From the NCBI RefSeq assembly GCF_024305035.1, contig NZ_JAMWZB010000004.1, forward strand, positions 1 to 64,000: 64,000 nucleotides of DNA, read 5' to 3'. Below are positions 7,780-16,973 of this stretch, piece after piece. Numbering within the stretch: the stretch's first letter is position 1; every line of letters begins with the position of its first letter. A program made the position numbers and the translations under genes. The notes beneath the pieces are model-generated. The model was not told the DNA's origin, made no database searches, and worked only from the letters and a program-made list of their open reading frames with translations. The DNA is from Algoriphagus sp. GTDB lineage: Bacteria > Bacteroidota > Bacteroidia > Cytophagales > Cyclobacteriaceae.

Positions 7780-7838
7780 ATTTTTTGGCTACAAACTTTT
7801 GCTTGAATCACGCAAAAATGATTCCTAAATTTTAAAAA

Positions 7839-8483
7839 TCAGCGTTTTCTAATCATCATCAACCCATCGCGAAGGGGAAGCAGGCAGGTTTCGACTCGAG
7901 GGTCTTGGGCAACTTTGCGATTGAATTCCAAAATTGCTGCGGTATCCTTGTCTATTTTTTGACCATCTTGGATGATTACTTTACCCGACCAAAGGACATT
8001 ATCCGCCAAAATTATCCCGCCAGAAGGCATTCGTTCAATAATCAGATCATAATAGGCGGCATTGTTTTTTTTGTCCGCGTCGATAAACACAAAATCAAAT
8101 TCACCCTCAAGTTCAGGGATAAGGTCGAGTGCATTTCCCAGGCGGTACTCGATTTTTTTGGCTAATCCGCTTTCCATGAAAAATCCACGAACCATTTTTT
8201 CCAGTTCGTCATTTTTATCCAGGGTGATTAATCTTCCATTTTCGGCTAATCCCCGAGCCATGCAGACTGCAGAATAACCGGTATAGGTGCCAATTTCCAA
8301 TATGGTTTTGGGACGGTACATGTTGACCAAAAACTCTAGAAATTTTCCTTGAAGATGCCCAGAAAGCATTCTGGGCATGAGAACTTTTGCCTGAGTTTCT
8401 CGCACAATTTTTTTCAATAAACCGTCCTCTTCACTTGTATGCGCTTCACAATAGGCAAGGAGGTTCGTATCGATGAATTCCAT
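7839..8483 (-). CDS. SAM-dependent O-methyltransferase (Methyltransf_3 family)
   Basis: A 214-residue protein with the catechol/caffeoyl-CoA O-methyltransferase fold. SAM-binding motif I is ILEIGTYTGYSA at 61-72. The metal/substrate-binding region FVFIDADKKN is at 131-140, with a second LADNVLWSGKV motif downstream. Similar bacterial enzymes methylate small phenolics or, in other subfamilies, ribosomal RNA; the substrate cannot be told from sequence. Its start is only two bases after the stop of the upstream M16 peptidase gene, so the two are co-transcribed. Confidence 0.88.
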   Translation of the reverse strand: MEFIDTNLLAYCEAHTSEEDGLLKKIVRETQAKVLMPRMLSGHLQGKFLEFLVNMYRPKTILEIGTYTGYSAVCMARGLAENGRLITLDKNDELEKMVRGFFMESGLAKKIEYRLGNALDLIPELEGEFDFVFIDADKKNNAAYYDLIIERMPSGGIILADNVLWSGKVIIQDGQKIDKDTAAILEFNRKVAQDPRVETCLLPLRDGLMMIRKR

Positions 8484-8485
8484 AA

Positions 8486-9712
8486 TTAGTTAGGTAAGTA
8501 GGTTAGGTAGCTTAACTGTTCGGGGTCAAAGATTTCATTGGAAATCTCGAGGAGTTCTTCGGCTGTAGTTTTTCTGATTTGCTCAAAAATACGCTCCAAA
8601 GGATCGATTTTCCCATGATCAATGAGACTTTTTCCGAATACCAACATCAAGGCTGCGTAGTTTTCCTCGGCCATCGCCATTTGTCCGATCGCTTGCTCTT
8701 TGGCCATATGAAGCTGCATGGTTCCAAGTTTTTTGAACCGCAGTTTTTGGAGCTCTCGTTGGACGATTTGTTTGGACTTTGCTAGGGTTTTTTCCTCTGT
8801 ACCAAAAAATATCCCAAAAAAACCAGTGTCAGAAAATGGTTGATAGGTGGATTCAATGCTGTAAACGTAGCCATATTTTTCGCGAAGTGCGAGATTCAAT
8901 CGACTATTCATCGATGGTCCACCAAGAATATTATTGAGTAAGAATAACTTGTAGCGCTTGGAATGAAATTGGGAATAGGCTGGCCTTCCCATGGCAGAAA
9001 GAGCTTGGGAGATTTCCCGATGGATGATTTTTGAGGTAGGTTTAAAATGTTTGAATTCACTTCTGGTGTACAAGGTTCTTTTGGATGGGATTTGACTGAG
9101 AGAACCTTCGATTGCCCGTAAAGCTTTGGCAAAGGAAATGTTTCCAATGATGGAAAATACCACTTGGTTGGTATCGAGTCTACTGGAAATAAAATCGAAG
9201 AAATCCTGCTGTGAAAAGCCTCGCACTGTTTCTTCATTTCCCAAGATATTCCTGCCTAAAGCATGGTTTTCAAACACCAACTCATCCAATTCATCCTGAA
9301 TTGAATCGTCAGGAGAGTCTCGGTACATGGCCATTTCCTCAAGAATTACCTGGCGCTCTTTTTCAATTTCCTTGAGTGGAAACGTGGAGTTAAAAGTGAT
9401 GTCAAAAAGCAAGTCCGCGGCTTTGGTGTAATGCTCCTTCAATACCGATGCGTAAAAGCAGATTTTCTCCTTGGTTGTGTAAGCGTTGAGTTCCCCACCA
9501 AGCGATTCGAGACGGTTGATAATGTGGAAGGTTTTCCTTCGCTTGGTGCCTTTGAATGCCATGTGTTCCCAGAAATGTGCTAAACCTTCCTGCTCTTTGG
9601 ATTCATCTCTACTTCCAATGTTGAGGACAAATCCACAATGCACCAATCGGGTGTGGGTGACTTCTTGGTGTACGATGCGGATACCGTTTGCCAGCTCTTT
9701 AATTTGAATCAT
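8486..9712 (-). CDS. M16 family zinc metallopeptidase
   Basis: A 408-residue peptidase of the pitrilysin/processing-peptidase type. The inverted zinc motif HxxEH is H46-F-W-E49-H50 and the distal Glu ligand lies in VILEEM at about 125-126. It holds both M16 half-domains (an active N-terminal one and an inactive C-terminal one), the usual size for bacterial PqqL/YmxG-like single-chain enzymes that work as dimers. No signal peptide is seen, so it is probably cytoplasmic. It is the first gene of the minus-strand run down to the DUF3078 barrel. Confidence 0.9.
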   Translation of the reverse strand: MIQIKELANGIRIVHQEVTHTRLVHCGFVLNIGSRDESKEQEGLAHFWEHMAFKGTKRRKTFHIINRLESLGGELNAYTTKEKICFYASVLKEHYTKAADLLFDITFNSTFPLKEIEKERQVILEEMAMYRDSPDDSIQDELDELVFENHALGRNILGNEETVRGFSQQDFFDFISSRLDTNQVVFSIIGNISFAKALRAIEGSLSQIPSKRTLYTRSEFKHFKPTSKIIHREISQALSAMGRPAYSQFHSKRYKLFLLNNILGGPSMNSRLNLALREKYGYVYSIESTYQPFSDTGFFGIFFGTEEKTLAKSKQIVQRELQKLRFKKLGTMQLHMAKEQAIGQMAMAEENYAALMLVFGKSLIDHGKIDPLERIFEQIRKTTAEELLEISNEIFDPEQLSYLTYLPN

Positions 9713-9983
9713 ATCTGCAGTTTAATTCAAAAATGGGTCTTTTTTGGAGAAAAACGGCCCTTTAAATTTCTTTAAATCTAATCGGAAATTTGAATAGTTA
9801 AGCCATCTAACACCTTCTGCGGTGAATTAGTTTAAGATTAAAAAGTAAGACATGCTGCTTGAAATTTATGTGGAGTGAAAAGAATAAATTCCCAAAATAT
9901 GCCCGGCACTGCTCCTTTTCTTTTTATTTTCGAGTTCAATTACGCTAGTTTAGGAAAATCAACTTCTCGTTAATATTATTTTC

Positions 9984-11270
9984 ATGAAATATCAACCGCT
10001 CTCGGCCTCACTTTATCAAAAAAACCGTCAAAAGCTTGCCGAAAAGCTTGGGAAAAATTCAGTTGCCATTTTTAATTCCAATGATATTTTGCCGACCAAT
10101 GCAGATGGTACGATGAAATTTCGACAAAATAATGACTTGTTTTATCTCTGTGGGATTGATCAAGAGGAAACTATTTTGCTGTTGGCCCCGGATTGTCCCA
10201 ATCCAAAATTCCGTGAGGTGCTTTTCTTGCGAGAAACCAATGAGCATATTGCGATTTGGGAAGGACATAAATACACCAAGGAAGAGGCAAAATTGACTTC
10301 TGGAATTGATAATATTCAGTGGTTGGATGCTTTTGATCAAATTTTTAATACCGTAATGGCTTTGTCCCAACGGGTGTACTTGAATACCAATGAGCATCTT
10401 CGTGCGGGAGTTGTTGTCCAGACCCGGGATGCACGATTTATCCAAAGCTGCCGGGAGCGCTATCCCCTTCATCAATACGATCGGGTAGCTCCGATTATGC
10501 ATGAGCTTCGAGGAGTCAAAGAGCAGGAAGAAATTGATCAATTGCAGATTGCATGTGATATCACTGAAAAGGGATTTCGTCGAATTTTGAAATTTGTCAA
10601 ACCTGGTGTCACTGAATATGAAATAGAAGCTGAATACCTACATGAATTCGTTAGAAACCGAAGTAAAGGCTTTGCTTATGAACCCATTATTGCTTCGGGT
10701 TCTGCTGCCTGTGTGCTTCACTACATCGAGAACAAAAAAGCGTGTCAAGACGGAGAACTGCTTTTGATGGATGTGGGAGCGGAATATGGCAATTACAATG
10801 CGGATATGACACGAACCATTCCGGTCAATGGCAAATTTACCGATCGGCAAAAGGCCGTGTACAATGCTGTCCTCCGTGTACAACGAGAGGCCATGAAAAT
10901 CCTTTTGCCAGGTACGAATATTCAGGATTATCACCGGGAAGTTGGGCTCATTATGCAGGCTGAATTAGTAGGCTTAGGATTGATCGATCGAACAGATATC
11001 AAGAATCAAGACCCTGAGTGGCCTGCCTATAAAAAGTACTTTATGCATGGGACTTCTCATCACCTAGGATTGGATGTACATGATGTGGGAACGATGTATG
11101 GGCCGATCACACCGGGCATGGTCTTTACCGTTGAGCCGGGGATTTATATTCAAGAAGAAGGGCTTGGAGTTCGCTTGGAAAATAACATTGTCATCCAATC
11201 TAACGGCTATTTTGATCTGATGCGGAATATCCCTATCGAAGCAGATGAGATTGAGGATTTGATGAATTGA
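9984..11270 (+). CDS. pepP: Aminopeptidase P family protein (Xaa-Pro aminopeptidase)
   Basis: A 428-residue M24B metallopeptidase. The N-terminal creatinase-like domain (about 1-165) is followed by the pita-bread catalytic domain. Dinuclear metal ligands are visible in order: Asp in LLMDVGAEYGNYNADMTR (two Asp), His in GTSHHLGLDVHD, Glu in FTVEPGIY and Glu in VRLENN. It removes N-terminal residues preceding proline. No signal peptide is visible, so a cytoplasmic location is likely. It is monocistronic, with a 271-base upstream gap shared with the divergent M16 gene. The symbol is used in the broad family sense. Confidence 0.9.
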   Translation: MKYQPLSASLYQKNRQKLAEKLGKNSVAIFNSNDILPTNADGTMKFRQNNDLFYLCGIDQEETILLLAPDCPNPKFREVLFLRETNEHIAIWEGHKYTKEEAKLTSGIDNIQWLDAFDQIFNTVMALSQRVYLNTNEHLRAGVVVQTRDARFIQSCRERYPLHQYDRVAPIMHELRGVKEQEEIDQLQIACDITEKGFRRILKFVKPGVTEYEIEAEYLHEFVRNRSKGFAYEPIIASGSAACVLHYIENKKACQDGELLLMDVGAEYGNYNADMTRTIPVNGKFTDRQKAVYNAVLRVQREAMKILLPGTNIQDYHREVGLIMQAELVGLGLIDRTDIKNQDPEWPAYKKYFMHGTSHHLGLDVHDVGTMYGPITPGMVFTVEPGIYIQEEGLGVRLENNIVIQSNGYFDLMRNIPIEADEIEDLMN

Positions 11271-11661
11271 AACCTGGGAGAATAGAAAATAACTGTCTTT
11301 CCGTTCAATAGGAAAATTGTTGGTTCGTCTGCTAGCGGTTTTGCCCTAATTTATTTTATATAAAGAAAAAGGCATAGCTATTTTCTAGCGCATCAAATGA
11401 TGAAATTCCGGCTTTGGTTTAGTTCTTAAGGCTAAAATGTTACCCTCGGGTTGATTTTCAAATGAACCCCAACTCATTTTCAAAAGATTCCTTTTCAAGC
11501 TCGAAATATGGACCAGGCTTCCTGTCATGATCCCAAGGTGCTTGAGAATCAATTGAACTGTCGCATTTAACTCAATCACTGTAGGGGCTTAGGTAGCATT
11601 CTGTCATTGCTTGACTTATTGAGGTTCGGATTCTGTCACGGACCGTAATAGCAAATCGGGG
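11271..11661. other. Intergenic stretch without a convincing gene
   Basis: 391 bases between the aminopeptidase and the EEP-fold hydrolase. A 64-codon minus-strand frame (11385-11579) exists but resembles nothing I know and has no supporting context. No RNA gene or strong terminator was found. Confidence 0.5.
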
Positions 11662-12513
11662 TTAAAACTCAATTTCTACCAAGACGGGGAAATGATCGGA
11701 AGGGTATTTTTTTCCGTAATTATCAGTTAAGATGCCATGTCTGATTACCTGAATATCGCCCTTGATAAAAATGTGGTCAATGATACCCCGTGGCATTTTC
11801 TCCCAATCAAAACCTGTAAAGGTTCCTCCGGGGCCATAGGCAGGAATTTCGGAGATTAATCGGGCATCTTGCCAGTCTTCAGAGTCGGTTATGATAGTGT
11901 AAGCAGGGTTATCTGGGGTGACATTGAAATCTCCCAGTAAAATTACGGGTAATTCTTCAGTGTTAATTTCCTCAATTTTTTTGATGATCAGCTTACTACT
12001 TTCTTCCCTAGCTTGCTGGCCTATGTGGTCATAGTGACTATTAAAAACATAGAATGTTTGGTCTTCCTGACTTTTGAATTTTCCCCAAGAGCAGATTCTA
12101 TTCAATGCAGCATCCCAGCCTTTACTGGGTTTTTCTGGTGTTGGAGAAAGCCAAAATGTCCCCTGATCGAGCAAATTGTATTTTTTCGGGTCAAAAATAA
12201 TGGCTGTAAATTCCCCTTTTTCGGCGCCGTTATCCCGGCCGACACCGAGGTATTCAAAATCTAATGCGGTGCTTAACTCTTGAATTTGATGTTGAAGCCC
12301 CTCTTGCGTACCCAATAGCCCGACTTGATGAAACTGGATTAATGAAGAGACATGCGGTGCCCGATCTTTCCAAAGGTTCCCTTCATCACCGGGATTATCA
12401 AATCGGATATTAAATGTGGCGATTCGATGACTTTGCTGTGCATAAGAGGTTTCGAAAGACAGGATTATGCTAAAGACTATCGAAGTAAATTTTAGATTTT
12501 TTAGAAGGTTCAT
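11662..12513 (-). CDS. Secreted endonuclease/exonuclease/phosphatase family protein
   Basis: A 283-residue protein with a signal peptide (about 1-25, ending SYAQ) and a complete EEP (DNase I-like) domain. The motifs are RIATFNIRFDNP near the N-terminus, GTQEG (metal-binding Glu), FNSHYDHIGQ (catalytic His), ILLGDFNVTPDNPAY and the C-terminal YPSDHFPVLVEIEF (Asp-His). The substrate of such exported enzymes in Bacteroidota is not predictable and may be nucleic acid, phospholipid or a sugar phosphate. The gene is divergent from the flavin reductase. Confidence 0.88.
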   Translation of the reverse strand: MNLLKNLKFTSIVFSIILSFETSYAQQSHRIATFNIRFDNPGDEGNLWKDRAPHVSSLIQFHQVGLLGTQEGLQHQIQELSTALDFEYLGVGRDNGAEKGEFTAIIFDPKKYNLLDQGTFWLSPTPEKPSKGWDAALNRICSWGKFKSQEDQTFYVFNSHYDHIGQQAREESSKLIIKKIEEINTEELPVILLGDFNVTPDNPAYTIITDSEDWQDARLISEIPAYGPGGTFTGFDWEKMPRGIIDHIFIKGDIQVIRHGILTDNYGKKYPSDHFPVLVEIEF

Positions 12514-12633
12514 CGGAGAACTAATTGGTCTGATTTTGTTAATAAATTAAAATTGCGTTATAATTTGCTTAAAAGAAACCGGTTTCCTTCTTCTTTTGGA
12601 TAAAAACCGAAGATTTCACATTAACATCATAGA

Positions 12634-13527
12634 ATGAAAACCATTTTCCCCAAAGACTTACCCATACCCCAATTTCACGCCTTACTTCAGGGAAGTGTGG
12701 CACCCAGACCGATAGCTTTTGCCAGCACCATCGATAGGGAAGGAAATGTAAATTTGAGCCCATTTAGTTTTTTCAATCTTTTTGGTACCAATCCGCCTAT
12801 TTTGATTTTTTCACCCTCGCGAAGAGTACGCGATAATACGACTAAGCATACCTTGGAAAATGTTTTGGAAATTCCTGAAGTCGTCATTCATACGGTCCAT
12901 TTTGGAATGGTTGAGCAAATGTCTCTAGCCAGTACTGAATATCCTAAAGGAGTCAATGAATTTGAAAAAGCCGGATTTACCGCAGTGGAATCGAACGTGG
13001 TTAAACCTCCGCGAATAAGAGAAGCTAAAGTTGCTTTTGAATGTCAGGTGAATGAAGTGAAGCCTTTGGGAGAAAGTGGAGGGGCTGGGAATCTAGTGAT
13101 TTGTGAAGTCAAATGTGTCCATGTGGACGAAGAAATTTTTGATCAAGATGGAGTAATTGATCCGAATAAAATTGATTTAGTCGCTCGATTGGGAGGCAAC
13201 TGGTATTCTCGAACCATCGGGAAATCACTTTTTGAAATACCAAAACCTCTTCGGACAATGGGGATTGGGGTGGATCAGATTCCGGATAAAATCAGAAATA
13301 GTTTGATTTTAACTGGAAATAACTTAGGTCGTTTGGGCAATGTGGAAAGTTTGCCAGACGAGGAAGCGGTGAAAAATTTTAGTAAAAATCCAGAACTAGA
13401 AGAGATGCGAATTCGATTTCAACATGATCCCCTCAGCTGGTCAGATCACCTTCATTTTTGGGCTAAGGATGAACTAGACGCCGGCAATGTTGAAAAGGCT
13501 TGGCTAATTTTACTTCAAGAAGAGTGA
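12634..13527 (+). CDS. Flavin reductase family protein
   Basis: A 297-residue protein whose N-terminal 200 residues form a flavin reductase-like (FMN-binding split barrel) domain: PRPIAFASTIDREGNVNLSP, then SFFNLFGTNPPILIF and a conserved DNTTKHTLEN. Such proteins bind FMN and transfer electrons from NAD(P)H, or serve as flavoproteins with unknown partners. The C-terminal 90 residues are an additional conserved tail of unknown role. The gene has its own intergenic region on the left and a strong bidirectional terminator on the right. Confidence 0.85.
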   Translation: MKTIFPKDLPIPQFHALLQGSVAPRPIAFASTIDREGNVNLSPFSFFNLFGTNPPILIFSPSRRVRDNTTKHTLENVLEIPEVVIHTVHFGMVEQMSLASTEYPKGVNEFEKAGFTAVESNVVKPPRIREAKVAFECQVNEVKPLGESGGAGNLVICEVKCVHVDEEIFDQDGVIDPNKIDLVARLGGNWYSRTIGKSLFEIPKPLRTMGIGVDQIPDKIRNSLILTGNNLGRLGNVESLPDEEAVKNFSKNPELEEMRIRFQHDPLSWSDHLHFWAKDELDAGNVEKAWLILLQEE

Positions 13528-13629
13528 ACTTCACCAGATCCTATTGGCCAGTATATCCTCTCTCAAGGTTAGTCGCTTACATCCCACAGAAAAAAGACCT
13601 GTTTATTTTACGCTTTGTTATATAAAAAG

Positions 13630-13654
13630 AGGCCTCAGGTTTTAGCTGAGGCCT
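13630..13654. terminator. Bidirectional terminator
   Basis: A perfect 9-bp stem AGGCCTCAG/CTGAGGCCT around a 7-base loop, with A-rich sequence on the left and T-rich on the right. It serves both the flavin reductase gene and the convergent sppA. Confidence 0.85.
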
Positions 13655-13667
13655 TTATTAATTTAAT

Positions 13668-15434
13668 TTATCTAATTTTAAACTCCTGAGGCATTCGGGC
13701 TTGAACACCTTGAAGATTTTTCAATTGTTCGATTTTTTCTAAGAGTTTGTATTCCTCTCCGAGTTGGTTTCTCAAGAGTTTGAGTTTTACGTTATTTCCA
13801 AAATCACTCATTAGCGTTTCGAACCATGGTTTTTGCTCGGGATAATAAATAATTCGGTAATCATCTCCGGCCTCAATTTTTTCAACAGCTATTTCAATTG
13901 CTTTATCCAATCCCCCCAATTCATCTACCAAGCCTCGTTCTATGGCTTGATTTCCAGTCCAGACTCTGCCTGAAGCCACTTCTTTCACTGCCTCTGGTTC
14001 CATTCCTCTTCCTTCGGCTACCCGACTAATAAAGGTATCATATCCATCTTCAATTTGTCGCTGGATAATGGATCTTTCCACTTCGGTCAGCGGTCGAGAA
14101 GGGTTCATAAAATCTGAAAGTTCACCAGTAGCCACAACATCAGTGGTTACCCCTAATTTATCGTTGATCAACTCTTGAACATTAAACCAAAGCCCGAAAA
14201 TACCAATCGAACCGGTTATTGTATTAGGCTGAGCCACGATGACATCTGCTGGAGCAGAAATGTAGTATCCTCCTGAAGCCGCTACTTCGCCCATGGAAAC
14301 CACTACCGGTTTTGCCGCTTTCGCTTCTTTCATTTCTCGCCAGATTACCTCAGAGGCTAAAATGGAACCACCTGGAGAATTTACCCGGAGGACTATGGCT
14401 TTGATATTCTCATTTTTTCTTGCCTCTCTAATTTCTTGGGCAAATTTTTCTGAACTGATTACTCCTTCAGCACTTCCACCGACAATTTCTCCTTCGGCAA
14501 TAATTACTGCAATTCTATTTTTGGAGCTGAGATTTTTTGATTTTGCAAGGGAACCCAATTGGGTGGCATTGATAGTCGGGATTTCTTCATCCTCCCCCAA
14601 GCCCAGTTTTTCTCGAAGTTTGGCATGTACCTCATCCTCATAAGTTAGGGCATCAACTAAGTGAAAATTCACCGCGTCTTCGGGTTTTCTGACCAACATT
14701 TGATTGTTAATGGTCAATGTGCTGTCAAAAGAAATTCCTCTGGAATCGCTCACCGCAGTAATCATTTGCTCATTGATGTCATCGAGGAAATATTGAGTTT
14801 GGAGTCTGTTTTCTGGACTCATTTTGTCCAAAATAAAAGGTTCCACCGCACTTTTAAATTCGCCAACTCGAAATACTTCCGGTTTGATGCCTACTTTTTC
14901 GAAAAAGCCCTTGAGGAAAACCCCTTCAGAGGAAAGTCCATTGAAGTCGATTCCGCCAATTGGATTGAGGTAAATTTCGTCTGCTACGGAAGCTAAATAG
15001 TAGCCTCCTTCAGAGTAAATTTCATCATAGGCCACGATGAATTTTCCGGAGGATTTAAAATCTTCCAGCACCTCTCTCAATTCGAGTAGATTGGCCTGTC
15101 CTGCTAAAATCATTCCGGTGTTTAGGTAGATTCCCTTGATGTTTTCATTGGATTTAGCTTCTCGAATCGCTTTTTTGAGATTGAGGAGTCCAGCCGAAAA
15201 ATCTTGCCCAAATGGATTGGCAAATCCCCCAAGCTCAAAATCATCCTCTGCAGTTCGCTCCACAAGGGTACGTCCGTTTAGATTGAGATGGAGTACAGTG
15301 TTTTTTTCGAGTGTCACTTCCTCGTCCGAGGATGCAGCTATGATACCAATCAAGCCGAAAAAGAGTAAAAAACTCAAAATACTGAATACAAATAGGCCTA
15401 CGATTACAGCCAAAACATTTCCTAAGAACTTCAT
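13668..15434 (-). CDS. sppA: Signal peptide peptidase SppA, long (67K-type) form
   Basis: A 588-residue membrane serine protease. The start at 15434 (MKFLGNVLAV) gives one N-terminal membrane segment (about 5-34); the frame extends 14 codons upstream without a good start context. It carries two S49 domains. The catalytic Lys is in GEFKSAVEP (K194) and the nucleophile Ser in AASGGYY (S387), the Lys/Ser dyad arrangement of E. coli SppA. It degrades cleaved signal peptides in the membrane. It is divergent from folK, and its 3' end faces a shared terminator. Confidence 0.93.
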   Translation of the reverse strand: MKFLGNVLAVIVGLFVFSILSFLLFFGLIGIIAASSDEEVTLEKNTVLHLNLNGRTLVERTAEDDFELGGFANPFGQDFSAGLLNLKKAIREAKSNENIKGIYLNTGMILAGQANLLELREVLEDFKSSGKFIVAYDEIYSEGGYYLASVADEIYLNPIGGIDFNGLSSEGVFLKGFFEKVGIKPEVFRVGEFKSAVEPFILDKMSPENRLQTQYFLDDINEQMITAVSDSRGISFDSTLTINNQMLVRKPEDAVNFHLVDALTYEDEVHAKLREKLGLGEDEEIPTINATQLGSLAKSKNLSSKNRIAVIIAEGEIVGGSAEGVISSEKFAQEIREARKNENIKAIVLRVNSPGGSILASEVIWREMKEAKAAKPVVVSMGEVAASGGYYISAPADVIVAQPNTITGSIGIFGLWFNVQELINDKLGVTTDVVATGELSDFMNPSRPLTEVERSIIQRQIEDGYDTFISRVAEGRGMEPEAVKEVASGRVWTGNQAIERGLVDELGGLDKAIEIAVEKIEAGDDYRIIYYPEQKPWFETLMSDFGNNVKLKLLRNQLGEEYKLLEKIEQLKNLQGVQARMPQEFKIR

Positions 15435-15500
15435 AATTAGATAAATTTGACTGTAAAAATAGACTATTTCAGGCAATGAATAAAAAAATGTTTTTCTTAC

Positions 15501-15992
15501 ATGATGGTAAATGAAGTCACCCTGATTTTAGGCGGAAATAAAGGGGATCGCATGCAGTTAATTGAGCGGGCTACTATCCTGCTTTCCGAATTCGCTACTA
15601 TCCTAAAAAAATCCTCCATATATCAATCCGAATCATGGGGTGGTGTTGCAGATCAGGATTTTTTAAATCAGGCAATGGTGGTTCACACCGAGGCTACACC
15701 GATGGCTTTTTTGGCACAAATCCAATCCGTTGAACTCACTCTTGGGCGAAGAAGGGAAGTGATCTGGGGAAACCGGACAATGGATATCGATATTTTGTAT
15801 TGGGGAGAGGAGATTATCCAGCTGCCAGAATTGAAAGTTCCGCACCCATTACTGGATCAAAGGCGCTTTGTTTTGGTGCCTTTGGTAGAAATCATGCCTG
15901 AATTTGTTCATCCGATTAGCAAAAAAAGTCAACGTAACTTGTTGGAATGTTGTGAGGATCAATCTAGGGTTGAGATTTTTGACCATTTGTAA
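15501..15992 (+). CDS. folK: 6-hydroxymethyl-7,8-dihydropterin pyrophosphokinase
   Basis: A 163-residue HPPK. Family motifs are present: LILGGNKGDR at the N-terminus, the pterin-binding SESWGGVADQDFLN region, RRREVIWGNRTMDIDILYW with the two metal-binding Asp residues (DIDI), and VPHPLLDQRRFVLVPL. It transfers pyrophosphate from ATP to the pterin in folate biosynthesis. Two adjacent ATG codons (15501 and 15504) could start it. It is divergent from sppA and convergent with fabD. Confidence 0.95.
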   Translation: MMVNEVTLILGGNKGDRMQLIERATILLSEFATILKKSSIYQSESWGGVADQDFLNQAMVVHTEATPMAFLAQIQSVELTLGRRREVIWGNRTMDIDILYWGEEIIQLPELKVPHPLLDQRRFVLVPLVEIMPEFVHPISKKSQRNLLECCEDQSRVEIFDHL

Positions 15993-15997
15993 GAAAA

Positions 15998-16022
15998 AAG
16001 GCTGTCCTTTTTTGACAGCCTT
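15998..16022. terminator. Terminator between folK and fabD
   Basis: A 9-bp stem (15998-16006 with 16014-16022) around a 7-base loop. On the minus strand it is followed by a strong T run, so it mainly terminates fabD; on the plus strand the T run is poor. Confidence 0.75.
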
Positions 16023-16031
16023 CAGGAAATG

Positions 16032-16907
16032 TCACAAACCCGAAACTTGAGCTTCGGTATGAATTTTTTTAATCAATCCTTGCAGGACTTTACCCGGGCC
16101 ACACTCAATGAATTCGAGTGCCCCATCTTTTACCATCTGTTGAATAGATTGAGTCCATTTTACCGGAGCGGTTAATTGTGCAATTAGGTTTGCCTTGATT
16201 TCTGCAATATCTATTACCGCCGTAGTGCTGACATTTTGATAAACTGGACAACTGGGTTCATTGAAGGTGGTGTTTTCGATAGCTGTCTGGAGTTTTTCAC
16301 GAGCTGGTTCCATCAGAGGCGAATGAAACGCTCCACCAACAGGGAGGGGTAATGCACGTTTTGCTCCTGCTGCTTTCATTTTTTCGCAAGCGATTTCGAT
16401 TCCTTTATTGCTACCTGAAATGACCAATTGGCCCGGACAGTTGTAATTGGCCGGCACGACGATTTCATTCTCAATTTCGGCACAGATTTCCTCTACTTTT
16501 TCATCAGCTAAACCCAAAATAGCCGCCATCGTGGAGGGATTGATCTCACAAGCTTCCTGCATTGCCATAGCACGCTGATAAACCAATCGGAGTCCGTCTT
16601 CGAAAGCCAATGCTCCATTGGCAACCAAAGCAGAAAACTCACCCAAAGAATGTCCTGCCACCATATCTGGTTTAAAGCCAGGTGTCGTTTTGGCCAAAAT
16701 TACCGAGTGCAAAAAAATAGCCGGCTGAGTAACGTTGGTCTGCTTAAGTGCTTGGTCTGTTCCCTCAAACATGATGTCTGTAATCCGAAAACCCAGGATT
16801 TGATTTGCTTTTTCAAAGAGTTCTTTGGCTTCAGAATTTGACTCGTACAATGACTTTCCCATTCCCGGGAATTGGGCACCTTGGCCCGGAAAAACAACTG
16901 CCTTCAT
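16032..16907 (-). CDS. fabD: Malonyl-CoA:ACP transacylase
   Basis: A 291-residue FabD. It begins MKAVVFPGQGAQFPGMG. The nucleophile elbow GHSLGE is at 85-90 (Ser87), the catalytic His is in GGAFHSPLM (H195), and the C-terminal ECGPGKVLQGL is present. It loads malonyl groups onto acyl carrier protein for fatty acid elongation in the cytoplasm. It stands alone here rather than in a fab cluster, with a terminator downstream and 66 bases to the LysR gene upstream. Confidence 0.96.
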   Translation of the reverse strand: MKAVVFPGQGAQFPGMGKSLYESNSEAKELFEKANQILGFRITDIMFEGTDQALKQTNVTQPAIFLHSVILAKTTPGFKPDMVAGHSLGEFSALVANGALAFEDGLRLVYQRAMAMQEACEINPSTMAAILGLADEKVEEICAEIENEIVVPANYNCPGQLVISGSNKGIEIACEKMKAAGAKRALPLPVGGAFHSPLMEPAREKLQTAIENTTFNEPSCPVYQNVSTTAVIDIAEIKANLIAQLTAPVKWTQSIQQMVKDGALEFIECGPGKVLQGLIKKIHTEAQVSGL

Positions 16908-16973
16908 GAAATTTTGATTGGTTTTGGGGCAAATATAAGTCTTTTTTTTAGGGATGGGTTTTCAGGAAAGTTG

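Noticed and set aside
11385..11579. 64-codon minus-strand ORF
   Set aside because: No recognisable family, no coupling to a neighbour, and the region otherwise looks noncoding.
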